Of a stretch of DNA of 64,000 nt, positions 1-18,400 are shown piece after piece. Below the pieces are notes generated by a model, which saw nothing but the letters and a program-made list of their open reading frames with translations, was not told where the DNA came from and did not search any database. The DNA is from Plasmodium relictum (Eukaryota > Apicomplexa > Aconoidasida > Haemosporida > Plasmodiidae): assembly GCF_900005765.1 (NCBI RefSeq), contig NC_041681.1, positions 124,001-188,000 of the forward strand. The letters run 5' to 3'. Made by a program: the position numbers and the translations under genes. The first letter of the stretch is position 1. The number at the start of each line of letters is the position of its first letter.

Positions 1-1667
1 TTAGCCGACTTATTCATAATAGCCTTTTCCTTTTTCTTAATAAAATGATACACATTTCCTTTATTACTATTATATCTGTACAGAAATATTTATAGTACAT
101 ATATATATATATATTTATGTAATACAAATTCATAATATCAATATTATGTAAATTTATGTTTTAAAATTTATTAAATATGCAATGATTTTATTTTTTTTAT
201 ATATAGAAGTATCATAAAATTTTTTTACCTTCCTAATCTTCCAATTCTATGCGTTAAAATATTGTAATATTTGGGCATATCATAATTTATAACATAATTT
301 AAATTAACTGTATCCAAACCTCTTGAAATAGAATCCGTACATATTAAGATATTCAATTTTTTATTTAAAAATTCATTGAGAATTCTTTTTCTTCTTTTAT
401 TTGATAAATTACGACTATACTCTTTTATACTATAATACTTTTCATTAGTATAACTAAAATAAATTGTTAAATATCTGAATAAGTTGTGTGATGATTCATC
501 GTTGTCACAGAAAATTAACATATTCAAATCACCTGAGAAAAAAAAAGGTATATTTATATAGTTAAAAATTATTATCTAAAAAAAAAAAATATGGAAAAAC
601 ATATTTGTAACTTCGTCATTATTATTATCATTTTTTTTTTTTATTTTTGTTTTACTTTTATTTTGAATATCTGTAATTAGTTTAATTAAAAAGTAAAGCT
701 TATAGTATTTATTTTTAGTATATAAATAAAATTCTTCATTTCTTTTATAATTTAATATGTAATAAAAAAATATAGGCCTATATAAATTTAAAGACATTAT
801 TTTATCAGAAACTTTACATAAAGTAGCAGAAACTAAAATTTTTTGAAGAAAATATTTTGGTTTATATAAATTATTAGTTGTATTTTGATATTTTTCTACA
901 ATATTTGTTAAAGAATTAACTATACTACTTATATTACTTTTATTAAAAGACAAAATTTTATCTACTTCATCTATAACTAAAAATTTTAAATGTTTAAACA
1001 TATCTTCATTGCTATAAAATAACATTTCAAATTTGTTAGTAGTTGTTACAATAATATTGCAATCTTTAAAAGAATCATCATTATCGATAAATTCATCAAA
1101 ATAAATATTAGAATTAAACATATTTATATTTAAACTTTTACATATTAAATTGTTTATTCCAAAATTTCTAATAACCGTTAATATTTGATTAACTAATTCT
1201 TCTGTGGCTGTCAAAATAAGACAATATAATTTGCTATCTGTTTTGCATAAGAAATAATCTAGTATTGAAATTATATAACATAATGTTTTACCAAGACCAG
1301 TTGGGACTTCAATATAAATATCACCATTAATTAAAGAACTTGATCCATTTTTATATAATAACAAATATGGTAAAATGCAATTTTGGCAAGGTAATAATGT
1401 TTTGAAATGAAATTTATCATTCAAAGAATTTATAATAAATTCATTTATTTTGGTATTTTTTAACGAATTCCATTTTGAAATTTCTATTTCTTCATCTTCT
1501 ATTTTAACTATTCTGCAATTAGAACTTAAAGTACTTCTTACCTCTTCTAACTTTTTATTATCTTTTTCCTCATTTTCTTCCTCAGTTAAGTTTTCAAAAT
1601 TAGGAACTGTTAAATTTTCATTTTCAATAAACTTTTTCAGATGATTTATGTATAAATAATTTTTCAT
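1..1667 (-). CDS. DEAD-box ATP-dependent RNA helicase, DDX51/Dbp6-like (partial, C-terminus off the left edge)
   Basis: Three exons on the minus strand: 1667-656, 532-229 and 75-1 (continuing past the edge). Donors at 655 and 228 are GTAAAA; acceptors are CTCAG and TACAG. This splicing keeps frame and turns two fragments into one helicase. Visible motifs in order: motif I PTGLGKT, a TATEEL segment (Ia), motif II as DEVD (not DEAD), SAT (III), LIFC (IV), TDSISRGLD (V) and HRIGRLGR (VI). DEAD-box enzymes unwind or remodel RNA with ATP. The motif V wording resembles the DDX51/Dbp6 group, which acts in 60S ribosome biogenesis, but subfamily is inference. The start at 1667 is the first Met of an open frame preceded by AT-rich non-coding DNA. 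The gene is in tandem behind Sec24, about 0.9 kb apart. Confidence 0.85.
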
Positions 1668-2566
1668 TATATTAATAATATATATGTTTTTTTTAAATTA
1701 TATATTATTTTGATGAATTTTCTTTTTTTTAAAAATAATATGAAAATATCATATAACAAACAATTTTAATTCCATATTTTAATATTTATTACTTTTTTTT
1801 TTTTTTTTAAATTGGATACTTCACAAAATAAAGTAAAAAAAAAAAAATTACATATTTTTATAAATATATTTCAATAGTTTTATTTTTGTTATTATTGTTT
1901 TATATATTTTATGTATATATTTATATATTTTAATTTTTTAATGATGTTACAAATGAATTTAAGCTAATATTTATATATATATATATATATATTCTATAAA
2001 ATTCTTAAGAAAAAAAAAAATAAAATAAAATAAAATAAAATAATTTTTTACAATTGTTATAATCTATATTAAAAATATAACAATTTTATATTAATATTTA
2101 ATCTTTCTTTATGTATATATATATAATTTTTTTATCTTTAATTAATGCTTTTTCAATGCTTCAAAAATCATATTTTCTTTTAGAATAGTTTTAAAAACTT
2201 TTTAAAAATGTGAATAAATTTTATATATTGAAATTATCGTTTTAAATAAGCATATTTCTTTTCCTTTTTACAAATTATAGAAAAAATTTAAAAATAAAAA
2301 CTATTATAAAACAAATATTATTGATTTATAAAGTTCATAAAAACAATTGTTATAGTTAAAAAAAAAATTAAAATAAATATTTTCTCTTAAATTTTAATAT
2401 ACTTATATTTATCATGTATTAAATTCATAAAATTTTATAAATAAAAAAAAAAAAAAAAAATATAACATATTATATTGTGATAAGTAATTAATGCCTTCAA
2501 TTATATATTTTCCTTATTTCCATATAAATATAAATAAGCTTTTTTATTTTATTTTTTTAAAAATTT
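1668..2566. other. Intergenic region between Sec24 3' end and helicase 5' end
   Basis: About 0.9 kb of A/T runs and short (TA)n tracts, with no coding frame or RNA gene that I can support. It should hold the Sec24 3' UTR and the helicase promoter. Confidence 0.6.
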
Positions 2567-8401
<5,835 letters not shown>

Positions 8402-11400
8402 ATTATATATATTTTTCTCATAATTTAAATTATTTTTATTATCTAAAAAATTTTAAGTATTTTCATTTACTTTGTGTATACTTAATCTATTATTATCACG
8501 AATATTTAAATTTTTTATAAAATTTAATTTTTTTTTTTATTTTTTACAAATTCATTAATGTTTCAAATGTTAAATTTTTATATAAAAGCAAATCGTTACT
8601 ATCCTCTATATTAGCATTTTTTTCTTTTTTATTTTTTAAGAAACAAAAAAAAAAAAAAAAATTTAAGTTTAAAAGAAAATTGTAAAATTCTTAAAAAGTA
8701 TATAATCATATAAATTTTTTTTTTTTTTAATCTCAATTTATCCAAATATTGATTTAAAAAAATTATCAGAAAATATAAAAATAAAAAAAATAATTAAATA
8801 ATGAAAAAAAAATAAAATAAATAAAAATATAATAAATCTAAAATTTAAGAATATCTTTTTTTTTAATGCAAACGATACAAAATTCATTTTTTTATGTGTG
8901 TTTTATTTTTTTCATATATTAAATAAGAAAAATATGAGATCTACATTAAAATTACACATATTATCATTTAATTGAAAACCAGAAACTTTTTATATTTAAA
9001 AAATTAACTAAAAAAAAAGACTAAAAAAGCTAGTAGAGAAATAAGTGAAAAAATAAAATATAATAATAAAGTGAAATATATATATATATATATATACAAA
9101 TATTTCAGATGAATATTAATATGCATTCATAGTTATAATGGTCTTTATATTCTTGATGAATTTCTCATAAATTTTTATTTAATGACATCTGATATACTAT
9201 ATTTGTTCTTATATTAAAAATTTAAAAATTTATAATTCGTTGGAAATGTCATTATACTATGTAGTTAAAAAAAGATACAGAATTATTATTTAAATTGCAA
9301 AAAAAAAAAAAAAAATTCCTTTTAATATGCATCAAAATATATTAATATATTGAATTATCCTATATTATCTTTAAAATTTGATGTTAAAAATACTAATTTC
9401 TTGAATATTATTTTTGAAATTTTTTTATTTTATGATAGTTGATCTCAAGAGTGAAATTATGTAAAATGTAAATCTTTTATAAGATATGTTTAAAAAAAAA
9501 AAAATAATAATAGAATAATTATTTTTATTTTAATAAAAAATGCCATATAAATTTATTAATTTTTAACTTAGTGTATCACTACCACAAGAAGGAATGCAAT
9601 AAATATAACAACTATGTACTGAGTTTTTATAATATACATATATATATGTATACTAAAAAATATGAAGAATATTTAATATTTCTTTTTGGTTTTATAATTT
9701 TTTTAATATTTTTTATTTTTTTTATTTATAAAAATATGCAAATTTTTAAATTTATAATGATCAAAAAGAAAAAATTTGCATTAGAATTGTAGTATTATAG
9801 TAAAAATGAAATATTTTAAATTATTGTAAATAAAATTCTTTTTTTTTATAATGTAATTTGTATTGAATGTATAGGAAAAATAAAGGAAGAATAAACATAT
9901 TTTAAAAATGGATATATTCTTTTAAAGTTTAAAAAAAAAAAAGGAATTAAAAATGCTTCAAAGTTTCTGTATAGACATAAAATTTTCTTTTTATCCTTTT
10001 AGTGAGATTAATAAAAAATGTTCATAAGACAAACTAAAAGATATTTTATTTTAAAGATAACTTTTTTTTTTTTCATTAAATATATTATACATAAAAAATA
10101 AATAATAAATTAATATCAAAATTAAAAGTAAAGTATGAACAACAAATATATATATTATTACAAAGTAAATAATAATCAAACATTATGTTAATTCAACATG
10201 TACAAATTTAAACCAATTATTATTCTTATAATTTTTATCTGCTAATTTTTCAAAATTTTATTATTTTCCATTTTAAAACAAGCTTAGTCTTATTTATTAA
10301 TATATTCTATAAAAGACTACAAATGTAAACAAATTTACTAATTATTTAAATTATTATGTAATATATAAATATTAAAATATATAAAGAAAAAATATTCGAA
10401 CAACTTAAAGTAACTATTATCTAGTATTTTTATTATTTCTTTACTACACTATATTCCATTATTTTGATACAATTGTGAGAATATGTCTATTTAATTTTTC
10501 TTCTTTATATGAAGTTCTAAAATGACTTATTTATAAAAGCACTTTAAAAATTTAAGAAATTGAAGAAATAATATTAGCAACCATTACACAAATACTATCA
10601 AAAAGAGAAAACACATAATATATATATATATATTTTCAATATTGTGACATCAATATAAATTATGCTTTTTCATTTATTTTAATTATTTTTATGCTTATTC
10701 TTAAATAAATCATTATAAATATCTTATATTGTTCATTGCTATTTATTCTTAAATACTTATAAAAACACTGTACGTAATTTTGGACTGAAATAAAGCATTT
10801 CTTTTAAAAAGTTTCATTATGTAAAGAATCAAAGGAATTAAAAAAAAAAAAAAATAAATAGGACTGATTTTATTTTATTTAGATTTTTAAAATTTATAAA
10901 ACTTATATGTATTTTATAAAGTAACCTATTTTTTTGTTATCATCTTTTTTTTTTTTTTTATTAATATAATTGTATATTTAAATTAATCTTCTTAATTTTA
11001 TGATTTATGGAATATGTAATAAAGAAATAATTTGTTATTTAAATTAAAATAATAATTATAACAACAGTTATTAGTAAAAAAAAATCAAAATTAATTTAGT
11101 TATAAAATTAAAAAAATATAAAAATAAATAAAACAAAATGTGTTAAGTTCAATTATAAAATGTAAAAATCAAAGAAAAATTAAGTTATAAAATTCATTTT
11201 TTTTTTTTTTTCTCCTATTTCTACTTGATATTTTTTTTCATTACTCCCATAGATAATTTAGTATAAATTATTATTTAAATTTTACTTTAGCAAAATTTTA
11301 CTTTAGTTATTATTGAGAAAAATGTAAAATTTTAAAAATTGACTAAATTCAATTTTATTTTGCATATTATATGATGTAGTGGTATCAAAAAAAGTTTTAA

Positions 11401-12158
11401 TTCAAAAATTAAACATAAAATCACTTTTTTTCTTAATAAATCGTGTTGTCTTTTTTATGCAAACATAAAAAAAAAATTTTAGTTTTTTAAAAGTACATAC
11501 ATATCAAAAAAAATATAAAAGTTCTTCATAAAATTGTAAATATATTTTTGTTCTATTAGATGTGTGTGCATTAAAAATTTTGTAATTTTTGTTCAATTTT
11601 CATTATTCATAAGAAATTTTAGAAAAAAAAACATGTATATATGTATCAAAATATAATTGAAATAAAAAAAAAAATAAAGAAAATTAAAATAAAATAAAAG
11701 GTAACATAATATAAAATAGTAGACTATTATATCTATAAAAAAAAATATATACATATAGATAGCACAAATGCTGATTCAATATCAAAAATATTTAGTGAAA
11801 TATAAACCTCAAAAATTTTAGGTAACATAATATGTATATATAATTAATAAATAGAAAAATATATAGAGTTAGTAATAAAAATTAAAAACGAGATTATATA
11901 CACAAAATTTGTACAATTTATTTAAAAGATAGAAAAAGCACAAAGAGAATTGTTCTATTAAAATAATCTAAATAAAATAAGATATATAAATACTTATATT
12001 CTTAAATTAAATTATATATATTCTGAAACATTTATTTTGAATAGAAATAAATTGTTTTTCTAAATGATATTATTTTATTCCTTATGTTTAAATAATATTT
12101 GAGATGCCTTTATTTTAAAATAATATATAATTCTTAAATTTAATAATATAAAAAAGAA
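8402..12158. other. Divergent intergenic region, Sec24 / CERLI-type gene
   Basis: About 3.8 kb separating two divergent genes. It holds long A and T runs and (TA)n tracts. One open frame at 9571-9792 with a hydrophobic stretch has no recognisable family and a composition like its surroundings, so I do not call it. Promoters of both genes should lie here. Confidence 0.6.
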
Positions 12159-14487
12159 ATGCTTGGTACTAACTTTATTTTAAATTTTTTTAAAAACAAA
12201 TTTAATGATTTATCAAAAAAATGCTTTACGTGCATTATAAGAAGTTATAAAAGAGCATGCCCTCATATAAGTGATTTTGAGCCATTTGGTATTCATAAAT
12301 TTTTAAAATGGAATTATAAATTATTATAATGCTAAAATATATATATATATATTTATAAATTTTTAATATTTCTTATCAGCTTCTATGTATTATTTCAGCG
12401 GTTTACATAATTATAGGACTTTCTATTTATTAATAAGGATAACTGAAATATTTAATATAAATAAATATAAAAAAATATATATTATATTTAGTACAGATAA
12501 ATATGATTTTAAAACTGACGGTAAAGAAATATTTTCCTTTTCTACTTTTATAAAAATACGTTATTATTATAATATAGTTATTGTTATGAATGAAATAATA
12601 TTGACTTTATTAATATTTAATTGAACAAAATGTTGTTATTAAATTATAACTGATCATTTTGATTTTCTATTTTTTCTTTTAGAAATTACTACTAATAAGA
12701 AAAATAGAATACATACTGATCAAAGAGTGGATATAAAAATTAGACAGTGTGATGAAACTTTAAATGTTAATTTATTTACAACAAAACTTACAAAAAAAAT
12801 TCATATAGGAGAAATAAAAATAGATATCAACTCAAGTATTGTTATGAAATCGTTTCCTAAAAATCAATGGTTAAATATTAAAAAGGAAAAGCATTTATAT
12901 ATATAAATATATATTTATTTATTATATTATTTTTAAATTATTTAAAATTCTAAAAAATATGACTAGGTTCGTATGTTTTAAGGATGGGCAAGAAATTTGT
13001 AAAGTACAAATGTCCTTTTATAAAAGTAAACTTAAAATATTGAGAGAATAAATATTTTATTTTATTTATTTTTTTTTTTTTTAATTGAAATAATATATAT
13101 TTTTTTTTATTTATTTTCTTATTTATTTTTCTCTTGATTTCGTTTTTCCTTTTTATTTATTAGTTCAAAAATATGCATGTCCTAATGAGTGTATGCTGAT
13201 ACAAGATGGTCTTGAAATATGGAAGAATAGCTCAAAAAACTTAGGTGAAAATAAAAAGAAAATTAACTTTCAAGATATTCATAAAAACTTTGATGATGAC
13301 GACGAAAATCTATCTATCATAGATATTGATACAGTAATAAAAAAAATATAATTAGGCTTATCAATAATTTCATAGTTACATTTTTAGATATATATATATT
13401 ATGAGCATTAATTGTAACTATTTTTTTACTGTATTTTTAATTATGCTATATAATGTTTTTAAACTATTTAAATATTTTTTTCTATTTTTCAAAGGATATA
13501 AATGATATAAGTTTAATGCAAAAATTGAGATTAATAAGTTTTGTTTTAGAACAAGAAATATATGTATTTGATTTTTACGCGTATGTACCTAAATATATGT
13601 CTGCAAAAGAGATAATGGGTAAAGTATTTATTTTAAATGAAATAGTTTTTTTTTTTTTTTTTTTTTATTATAATTGTTATTATTACAGTTATTGTTGTTT
13701 TGTTATAATTTTTGTTCATTATTATATGTATTTTTTTTAGTTAATATAATTATTTATTTATTTTTTTTTTTATAATATGTAATAGGTGAATGGTTTTTAT
13801 GTTTCCTCTGCTTTAAAAATAATAAAGAAGATGAAACAATTAATATTGAAACAATAATAGAAAGAAATATACATAGAGATATAAATATTCCATTGTTTAG
13901 TATACATAGGATAGTTATTGATAATAAAGATAATACAAATGCCAGTATTATATATTCATATGAAGATGTAAGATATAATTTATGTATTCATTCTAAAAAG
14001 CATCTTTCTTATATTATTGATGCTATAACACTTTTTACAAATGAAGTAATTTTAAAATAAGAAAGAAAAATATATTTATGTATATATATATATATATTTT
14101 ATAATATATACTTTCATATATTTTTTAAATTTAGTTAAAAATTTTAAAAGAATCTTATGGTGAAAAATTAGAATTACGCAAAAATAGAATAATGCAAGAG
14201 ACTAATATGAAAAAATTAATAGGTAAATTAAAATTTAATATATTATGAAAAATTAAAAAAAAAAAGATATTTATATTTTTTTTTCAGGGAAAAGAAGAGT
14301 ATCATCTCCTAGATTTCGTCGTAGTTTACCAAAAAGTACAAATAAAATGATAAATGAAATGTATTTAGAGAAAAGTAGTTCTAATGAGATTAAAGAGAAA
14401 AAAGAATTTATCAAGGATGAATTTACAAAAAATAATGATAAAAATGAAATAGAAAATAACAGAGGTGCATATAATTATAAAATATAA
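12159..14487 (+). CDS. CERLI2: CERLI-type rhoptry cytosolic-leaflet protein (C2 plus PH-like domains), probable CERLI2/RASP family member
   Basis: Nine exons reconstruct in one frame to about 459 residues: 12159-12288, 12380-12520, 12683-12890, 12967-13025, 13164-13333, 13495-13618, 13786-14045, 14135-14222 and 14288-14487. Exon 1 has clustered cysteines and the motif PHISDFEP, which fits the PHIS-acidic-xxP motif of CERLI1/CERLI2. Exons 2-4 read like a C2 domain (ending IGEIKIDIN...WLNI...VQMSFYK). Exon 7 looks PH-like (EWFLCFLCF...). Known CERLI proteins sit on the cytosolic face of rhoptries and are needed for invasion. Position next to LISP2 matches CERLI2 in P. falciparum. The C-terminus is short and basic and lacks the tandem repeats reported for P. 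falciparum CERLI2. Intron 3 has no GT donor (see findings). The last exon could instead splice at 14465 and end a few residues later. Confidence 0.75.
12891..12966 (+). other. Putative GC-AG intron in the CERLI-type gene
   Basis: The frame must leave exon 3 after WLNIKKE and resume at FVCFKDGQE. Between 12870 and 12966 there is no GT dinucleotide, and only one GC, at 12891. GC at 12891 with AG at 12965-12966 keeps frame exactly (AA plus G gives Lys). Reading through hits TAA at 12904. Confidence 0.6.
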
Positions 14488-15017
14488 AAAAAACTATATA
14501 TTCATCATCACAGTATTAATAAAAACTTAAAGAAAGAAAAGCTTAAGAAACTAATATAAAGCATAGTAACGAATTAAAATAAATGTTACAGAAGTCCTAT
14601 TTGCTTTATTATAATAAAAATGCATATATATATTTTTTAAATTATTTTTATATTATTTTTTTTTATCTGTGATGAGTGTAATTTTTAAAGTCTTGTAAAT
14701 TCAATATTTTTAATAAGTAAACATCTTAAAAATTAATTAAAATGATGTATATGAACAATCTAATAAAAAAAATTTGTGTTTTCTTTTAAATATAGAATAA
14801 ATAATTATATATATACATATATAAATTTAAATTTAAATATAAAAAGTATTATTTTTTTTAGTATTTACTAATTTATCTCATTTTTTTTTTTTTTTTTTGT
14901 TTTTGTTATTAGTAGACAATTTAAGTAAAAAATAAAGAAATTAAAAAAGTAGCTGTTATTGAATTTAATGCTCAATGATAATGAAAAATAAAAAATATAA
15001 TTTGATTGTTTTTACCC

Positions 15018-15050
<33 letters not shown>

Positions 15051-15400
15051 AATTCATGTAAAATATAAGAAATTATACTCTTGCATGTATTTTAATTTGA
15101 ATTGTTAATCGAATCAATAGAATAAGTTAATAAAAGAGATTTTAAAAAATTACAATTAAAGCATATAATTATAAATGAATTATTGAAAGTATAAAAAAAA
15201 TTATGTATAATTCAAAAAATTTTTTAAAAAAAATTTATATATATTATATATATTTTTTCGATTAAATATTTTTTCCTTTTTATGTAATTTTCATTGTATT
15301 TTATTATAAAATGTTCAAAATTTTACTTTAGTTTTTTATAACTTAATGTGAATCTAATTTTTCTAATATGATTTATTTTGTATTATCCTTTGTTTTATGA
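14488..15400. other. Convergent intergenic region, CERLI-type gene / LISP2
   Basis: About 0.9 kb between two 3' ends, with A/T runs and a (TA)n tract near 15020-15045. No coding or RNA feature is supported. Confidence 0.6.
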
Positions 15401-18400
15401 TTATTTTAATCTTTTTAATTCATCCTTTTCTTTAGATTCTTTAATTTCATCTTTAGTTTTTAACCCTCTTAGAGGAGGAAAAAATTCCTTTTGCATTGTG
15501 AAAATTTTATTTATTACTTCTTTTTCATCAACCCTTTCTTCATATTTTAATGAAATATATTTAGGATAAAGTTCATTTTTTTCACTGATATCATTATTGA
15601 TTTTACTTTCTGGGAATACAATAGTAACATTTTTTGAGTTATTAACAGCGACCATGTTTTGGGTTGCTCCCGCTTGTAATATACTATTTTGTGCATTAAT
15701 ACTTTTTTTTATTTCTTTCACTTTTGTACTTATATCATCATCCTTTTCATTTAAATCCAAATTCATGTAGTTATCATCTTCATCTTCGTCATCATCTTCA
15801 TCTTCATCTTCTCCACTATTTTTATTGTCTTCATGATATTCTTCTTCATTAGATTCATCATCTTCATCTTCTCCACTATTTTTATTGTCTTCATGATATT
15901 CTTCTTCATTATATTCATCATCTTCATCGCTCTCCATTTTTTCCCCATTTTCATAAAAGTAATCATTTTCTATTTTTTCTTCATGTTCTTCATATAAATT
16001 ATTTTCTGTATTATCTTTACTTTTATTAGAGATGTAAACTTCTCCTTTTTCTTCATATTCACCCGATGGATAAGTTTCCGAATTATTCTTGTAATTTTTC
16101 GTATCATCATAGTTCTCTTCTTCACTATTTTCTATATTATTATGCATTTCTTTTTTTTTTTTTGCACTCATTGACTTACCAATTTTTTGTAACGATTTAA
16201 AGATACCTCCGCTACTTAAATGAACGTTCTCGCCTTTTTGAACTTTTATTGTTATTTTACCAGAATATACTATTTCATTTTTTCTGTGATAATTGCAGTA
16301 GCATGATATTACTTTTCCTGCATGATTTTCATTTAATTTTATGTATCGTGTATAATAATTTTTCATTTCTCCAATCAGTATGTCAGAAGTGGGGAATACA
16401 ATAGTGTTAGGTAAAATATCTTGAATATTTTTATTTTCATTAACATATTCAAAACAGTTAGGTGGCTCAGTTTTAAAAAATCCAATATCGGTATTTGTTT
16501 CATCATCTAAATATTGTTTAGTAGCTACATCAGAAATTTGATAATTTTTTTCATTAAAATTTTTTTTATCATTTTTATTATTTCTGTAAGGAGGTCCACA
16601 TTGAAAACCAACAATCTCATTTGAGGCATTCACTATACATTCATTTTTGTTTTTCATTTGATTTAGAATTATTGTATTGCTTAAAAATGATTCTCTTCGT
16701 GTATATTCTTTGTAATAATCATCAACTTCATCAATTTGAAAAGAACATCCTTTTGTCTTATTAAAGTTTTTTTTAAAAATAATATTTACTACGGAAAATG
16801 ATGAATTCATACCATTTTTTTCATTTTTTGTTTCATTTTGGCAGTAGCAATATAAAGAAATATCATTTTCAACGAAAGAAGAAATAAACAATCTTTCATA
16901 ACCGTCATCATTTTTTAATTCAGGTAAAGAACCTGGAATCACTTCTTCAATTTTCCTTATATATTCATTGGATATTCCAGTCATGTTGTTTAGTAACGAT
17001 TCATTGTCAACAAAAGATGAAAAACAGTGAATCCTTTCATAATCATTTTTATCATGGAAATCTTTTTTTTGACATTTTAATTTTAAAATATTATATGGTT
17101 CAGGCTTGATATAGTAGTATTTTTTATTTGAAAATACATATTCTCTTTCAACAAATTTAGGCACATCATTACAATAGTAATCCAACTCATGCATCTCATT
17201 AATGTCTCTTCCAGATAATTCCAAATTATTTTTAATTATATCTCTATTATCATTGTCTATTTTATGTTCCATTGGCTCATTTTCTTTAGATTTAGGAACA
17301 TTACACTTTAATTCATATCCTTCTTTTATGTCATTCTTCCCTTCAACTTCTTTTATGTCTTCCTTTGAATTTGTCTTTTCTTTCTCCTCTTCTGTTCTCT
17401 CTCCATCTTTCTTTACATTCTCTACTTCTTTTAACTGTAGTAATTCCTCATTTAGTATTCTCCCTCCTGTGCTAGATGATGTTTTTTTTTCTTCTATATT
17501 TTGTTCTTTGATTAGGATATTCCTACTTTCTTCAGATTCATTATTGTTATTGTATTCTATTTTATAATCAGTCTCAGGAAATATATAATCTTCATTTTCT
17601 TCTTTACCGATATGAGAAATTGCATAATCTTTATTTCCTTTATTATCAGTCTCAGGAAGTACATTACCTTCATTTTCAGTCTCAGGAAATACATTACTTT
17701 CATTTTCTTCATTATCAGTCTCAGGAAGTACATTACCTCCATTTTCTTCATTATCAGTCTCAGGAAATGCATTACCTTCATTTTCTTCATTACCGATATG
17801 AGAAAGTGCATAATTTTTATTTCCATTATTATCAGTCTCAGGAAGTACATTACCTTCATTTTCTTCATTATTAGGGAAAATTTTGTTTATGACTTGTTTA
17901 ATTGATTCATTAGATATCTCTATTTTGTCAATTTCTTCAATATGTAAGTTATCATTTTCTTTCTTAGCAAAATCATCTACAAGTTTTTTATCTAAAACAT
18001 GTATAATCATTTTACCTTCTATTTTCGAGTTTATCCCTTTCTTATGAATGCATATACATTCTAAATCGATTTTTACATCGTTATCTTTAGGTATACTAAT
18101 GTATCTAGGATAAATACCCTCATAAGAAGACTTTTCAGGAAAATCAAATGGATAAATAAGTGTTGTAGGAAGAATTTCATCAATATCTATTTTTTCTCCT
18201 TTTACATAAACTTGTTTAAAACAATTTTTTGGTTCATAAGAATAATTTTTAAAATGTTTTTTTTCTTTTAAAGGAAAGGAGGTACAATTTATACCTCCAA
18301 TCTCTCCAGGAAATAGATCTATTTCACAAGAACTTCCTTTTTCAATAGTACCATTATGTAAATTTGTTAAAAAGGAATCCGTTTTTATGTTTGTGTCGAG

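Noticed and set aside
225-1667. Apparent frameshift splitting the helicase in two
   Set aside because: GT-AG introns at 655-533 and 228-76 join the parts in frame.
9571-9792. 73-residue open frame with a hydrophobic segment
   Set aside because: Composition matches the surrounding AT-rich DNA; no start context or family is seen.
8402-12158. Centromere candidate
   Set aside because: AT-rich but not a compact, extreme block with the tandem core seen in Plasmodium centromeres, and other gaps look the same. The matching P. falciparum region is not centromeric as I recall it.
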